Position numbers and translations under genes: made by a program. The notes below the pieces were generated by a model. The model was not told the DNA's origin. It ran no database searches and saw nothing but the letters and a program-made list of their open reading frames with translations. From Ensifer adhaerens (lineage in GTDB: Bacteria > Pseudomonadota > Alphaproteobacteria > Rhizobiales > Rhizobiaceae), in NCBI RefSeq assembly GCF_013283195.1, contig NZ_JABEKT010000003.1, forward strand, positions 374,604 to 438,603: a stretch of 64,000 nt of DNA, in the 5' to 3' direction. Positions 61,323 to 64,000 of this stretch are shown one piece after another. Every line of letters begins with the position of its first letter. Position 1 is the stretch's first letter.

Positions 61323-62006
61323 TCAACCGCTGTGATACATTGCGCATACGACATGAATTGTCGACGCAAAACTAGGAATAGATATAAGGATAAATCCAAG
61401 AAGATAAAGTATACTTGTCGCATATACACTGAATCTTGCGGTGTATCTGTTGTTTACATTATAGAAGCTGCGAAGTACATCAATCTGAATCTGATCGTCT
61501 TTCAGTTGTCGAAAGTGGTCCGAAGCGATTTTCAGAGTGCAGTTATCGCGCTGCAACCAAGGAGCTCTTTCAACAAAGTCATTAATAATAGCTCTTCGCC
61601 GCGCCTTGATCGTGACGAACATGCTTCTCAGATTTCTGGCAGTAACGCGCACTAGCTCCCGTTCAATATATTCAGAGATATTAGGGAAGGTTTTTATCAG
61701 TTGAGGTGCAAATATACGAAACACAATTGATCCAAACCCGATCAACGTCAGGCCAAGATAAAGAAAATTTAGCTTTTCAGCACCGCTCATAAGAGGCGTG
61801 CAGCTCGCCGTTTGATTTATCTGGTTATATTGCATGCCAACATTAAATATATATTGATCAAAGCTCGAATGGTATATTATAAGATAACCGATAAATGGAG
61901 CCGCTATGCTTGCAGTTGCGAAGCTAGAACGCCCAAAGCCGGAAACCAATTCCCAATTGAAGGTTTGTCGCAACCAGTTGTCCGGTTCATATTTGCTGTC
62001 TGTCAT
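61323..62006 (-). CDS. Unknown membrane protein coupled to the Rad50-like ATPase
   Basis: A 227-residue protein with three predicted membrane segments: about 30-47 (TASIAAPFIGYLIIYHSS), about 78-100 (LNFLYLGLTLIGFGSIVFRI) and about 200-222 (SVYATSILYLLGFILISIPS). A basic, helical cytoplasmic stretch lies between segments 2 and 3 (RNLRSMFVTIKARRRAIIND). I recognise no family. Its ATG overlaps the stop of the ATPase gene by 4 bases, so the two are translated together. The local base composition is more AT-rich than the sugar operons, which suggests recent transfer. In a defence reading it would be the membrane effector. Confidence 0.7.
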   Translation of the reverse strand: MTDSKYEPDNWLRQTFNWELVSGFGRSSFATASIAAPFIGYLIIYHSSFDQYIFNVGMQYNQINQTASCTPLMSGAEKLNFLYLGLTLIGFGSIVFRIFAPQLIKTFPNISEYIERELVRVTARNLRSMFVTIKARRRAIINDFVERAPWLQRDNCTLKIASDHFRQLKDDQIQIDVLRSFYNVNNRYTARFSVYATSILYLLGFILISIPSFASTIHVVCAMYHSG

Positions 62007-63970
62007 CTGAGAAGCTTCAATGTCCTGTTCTCGTGCGTATAAAAGTCGCCAACGGTAAGCTCCGGTACATCTAGTTCAGGCGCAATCATCGAAGTGGCGA
62101 TGATCACTTGATGTTCAGAAACCGCTGCTTTCGACTTTGCATAAAGTAGCTTCTGGAAATTGCGGCTCCGTTCCGGCTCCAAGCCTTTATCTTCCACGGT
62201 GTCCATTATGAGGAGCCGGGGGTGAGAAAACGACGGATCATTAGCAGCGGCGAAGAGAAAACCGGCTAGGAAGCTATTTCGGAGATATACCATCGAGCTT
62301 GCAGAGAAGAAGGATTCACCGTTCACAGCCAAGCGATCAGCATCAAATTCGAAACTTATCGTATCAGCCGACACGAAAGTTGACTGCCTTTCCAGGTCGT
62401 TCTTGAGGAAAAAAAGAACCTGCTCTTCAATTCGATTTTTCGCATGAACTCTTTGCCGTTGGGTTTTCTGTTCCTCCGAACTTATGATTAAGCTGTTGCT
62501 AATCTGCTCGTCGGACAACTTTTGACGGAGCAGCGTTAACTCAGACAGTTCACCAACTATTGCTTCTTTCAGGACAAGTTCTTCGAGCCGCCGATAAGCG
62601 TAGCCAGCTTCTCGGTTCAGCTTCCTCAACTCAGCTCTCATTTCGGTAGTAGGCGTCCGCAAAGCAACCATGTAGCGCTCACTCGCCTGCTTCCACAGCC
62701 CTGTAAGCTCTCCCAGCTCCAGTCGAGTTTGCTCAATTTCCGCCTCCCGTTTCTTGAGCAAATCAGATGACCTGTCCTTTTGCCGTGAGTATTCGTTTAT
62801 CAGCCCTAGAGCTCGCCTCTTAACACGGTCATGGTCGTACGCAGATTTGCAGAGGCTACATGCGCCATCAATCGCATGGTCTTTTATTGGCGCCAGGCAC
62901 GAAGGGCAGCATTCGAATTTCAACAGGTCAAATGCGGAAAGAACCTCTTGTGATTGGTGCAGTTCTTCGATGCGCTTTTCAAGCGAGCTGATGAATTCAG
63001 CAGAATCAGCCTTCTGTATCTCTAGCTGATCGAGTTTTTTCCGTGCATTGCCGATACCCTCCTGCAGCGACACAACTTGTCGATAGGTCTCCTCCTGATC
63101 GTTGAGAGTGAGACGATCGGAGGTCTCGGTGCGGAAAATGTTTTCTTCAAGATGAGAAATTTGAGTATTCAACTTCTCAATAGTAACTTCCAGGGTTCTT
63201 CGTTCGCCAGTTAGCCATTCGATTGTCAACGGGTGCCCGTCGCGGCCGTGCGTGCGGATCAGCGTTTTTATTCGGCTTTCGTTATCACGAACAAGGTCTT
63301 CAAGTTCCCGTTTCCGAAGTCTAGCGAGGTAATATCTGTTGCTGTATGCCCCAGAAAGTAGATCCCCCACAGTTTGACGCGTGATGGCGTCGTCAAAACG
63401 TTGGTCTTTGAATATTTTATCTACAGAAGATAACTGATCTGAATACAACAACCTAAGAACTTGGTTCATTGTTATTTTGGTATTTGAATCCCCATATTGC
63501 ACTTCTGGAAGGTTCAAATAACGAAACAAGACCTGAGAAAAGCTGTCGACTGAGCTTCTGGCATATGGATATACTCTCCAACCTTCGGCAACTGAGTTTA
63601 CTGCTTCGGAGAGTGGGCCTTCAAAAATCCGCATCGGCCTTTGAGACTTGGGCGCGATTTCCCGTGCCAAGGTTATATCGATGCCGTTTACCCGCACCTC
63701 CGCCAATGCCAGATCGCATAGTACGGCGGTTTCTCGCCACTGGTTTTCCGGAATGTCCCCGCCTAAAACATAGAACAAGAAATCCATTATTGTGGATTTT
63801 CCTGAGCTGTTTTGGCCGCGGATGATGTTTAGGCCAGAGTGGAAGCGCTCACGGAAAACGCTGTTACCCCCTCGAAAGATAGCTAGTTCAGAAATTGAGA
63901 GATTTGGCTTAAACATTGTCATATCGGTATTCCATAAGCCCACTTCTGTACTTGATACCTGCGTCGCCAT
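62003..63970 (-). CDS. Rad50/SMC-like AAA ATPase with a two-CxxC element
   Basis: A 655-residue P-loop ATPase of the Rad50/SMC/RecF group. Walker A is GQNSSGKST at 52-60 (IIRGQNSSGKSTIMDFLFYV). Long coiled coils lie at about 215-345 and 378-520. Between them are two Cys pairs, CPSC (355-358) and CSLC (371-374), like a zinc finger or hook. The end holds an ABC-signature-like FFSASSMVYLRNS and the Walker B LLIMDTVEDKG. The start may also be the ATG at 63922 or 63916, since no good ribosome binding site precedes 63970. It is followed by the membrane protein gene with a 4-base overlap. A DNA- or phage-sensing role is inferred. Confidence 0.85.
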   Translation of the reverse strand: MATQVSSTEVGLWNTDMTMFKPNLSISELAIFRGGNSVFRERFHSGLNIIRGQNSSGKSTIMDFLFYVLGGDIPENQWRETAVLCDLALAEVRVNGIDITLAREIAPKSQRPMRIFEGPLSEAVNSVAEGWRVYPYARSSVDSFSQVLFRYLNLPEVQYGDSNTKITMNQVLRLLYSDQLSSVDKIFKDQRFDDAITRQTVGDLLSGAYSNRYYLARLRKRELEDLVRDNESRIKTLIRTHGRDGHPLTIEWLTGERRTLEVTIEKLNTQISHLEENIFRTETSDRLTLNDQEETYRQVVSLQEGIGNARKKLDQLEIQKADSAEFISSLEKRIEELHQSQEVLSAFDLLKFECCPSCLAPIKDHAIDGACSLCKSAYDHDRVKRRALGLINEYSRQKDRSSDLLKKREAEIEQTRLELGELTGLWKQASERYMVALRTPTTEMRAELRKLNREAGYAYRRLEELVLKEAIVGELSELTLLRQKLSDEQISNSLIISSEEQKTQRQRVHAKNRIEEQVLFFLKNDLERQSTFVSADTISFEFDADRLAVNGESFFSASSMVYLRNSFLAGFLFAAANDPSFSHPRLLIMDTVEDKGLEPERSRNFQKLLYAKSKAAVSEHQVIIATSMIAPELDVPELTVGDFYTHENRTLKLLR

Positions 63971-64000
63971 AATATTGAATTGAGGGGATATCTTTACTTA

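Noticed and set aside
1-64000. CRISPR arrays, tRNA or rRNA genes, replication origin
   Set aside because: I looked for regularly spaced repeats, cloverleaf-like 3' ends and repABC genes and found none. This was by eye only.

Overview
The window reads as accessory DNA from a rhizobial alphaproteobacterium (Rhizobium/Agrobacterium/Sinorhizobium type), probably from a megaplasmid or chromid. The evidence is its composition and gene style: moderately high GC, tightly packed and often overlapping sugar operons, many periplasmic-binding-protein ABC transporters, each with local ROK, LacI, GntR or LysR control. I see no rRNA, tRNA, CRISPR array or replication origin.

Layout. 1-13,000 is a patchwork: a cold-shock gene, a degenerate IS21-family element that cuts off a small gene, two LysR genes, a ribbon-helix-helix gene, a five-gene redox/envelope operon (MFS exporter, Tat-exported hydrolase, cytochrome P460, a DUF4405-type membrane protein, a cyclophilin-like protein), a flavin monooxygenase remnant and a vapBC toxin-antitoxin pair. 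13,009-15,791 is a two-gene unit coding for a caspase-like protease and an alpha/beta hydrolase. 15,987-25,122 (minus strand) is a ten-gene sugar operon. It diverges from lrgA, a frameshifted lrgB and a ROK repressor. 27,687-33,644 (minus) is a LacI-controlled operon with a ribose-type transporter, a PfkB kinase and a hexulose-phosphate synthase/isomerase pair. 33,972-36,341 holds a mutarotase-like gene and a type II NADH dehydrogenase.

36,436-52,642 is an acid-sugar block: a ribose-type ABC transporter with two paralogous binding proteins, mannonate dehydratase, epimerase and reductase genes, and a complete set for L-threonate/erythronate breakdown (ltnD-otnI-otnK-otnC). SMP-30 lactonase, AGE-family, RbsD-family, SDR and HpcH/HpaI aldolase genes follow. 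Three copies of one palindromic site (core TACCATGGTA, in a longer conserved context) sit at three promoters here and appear to tie the block into one regulon. 52,796-59,343 is a polyol operon (smoEFGK-like transporter, mannitol-type dehydrogenase) followed by a GntR regulator.

59,637-64,000 is again mosaic: a LysR gene closely similar to the one at 3,664, an XRE regulator, an lrgB fragment, and an AT-richer two-gene unit coding for a Rad50-like ATPase with a two-CxxC element and a small membrane protein.

The best candidates for undescribed systems are the caspase/hydrolase pair (13,009-15,791) and the Rad50-like ATPase/membrane-protein pair (61,323-63,970). Both look like conflict or defence modules. 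That is inferred from domain logic and context, not shown by the sequence.
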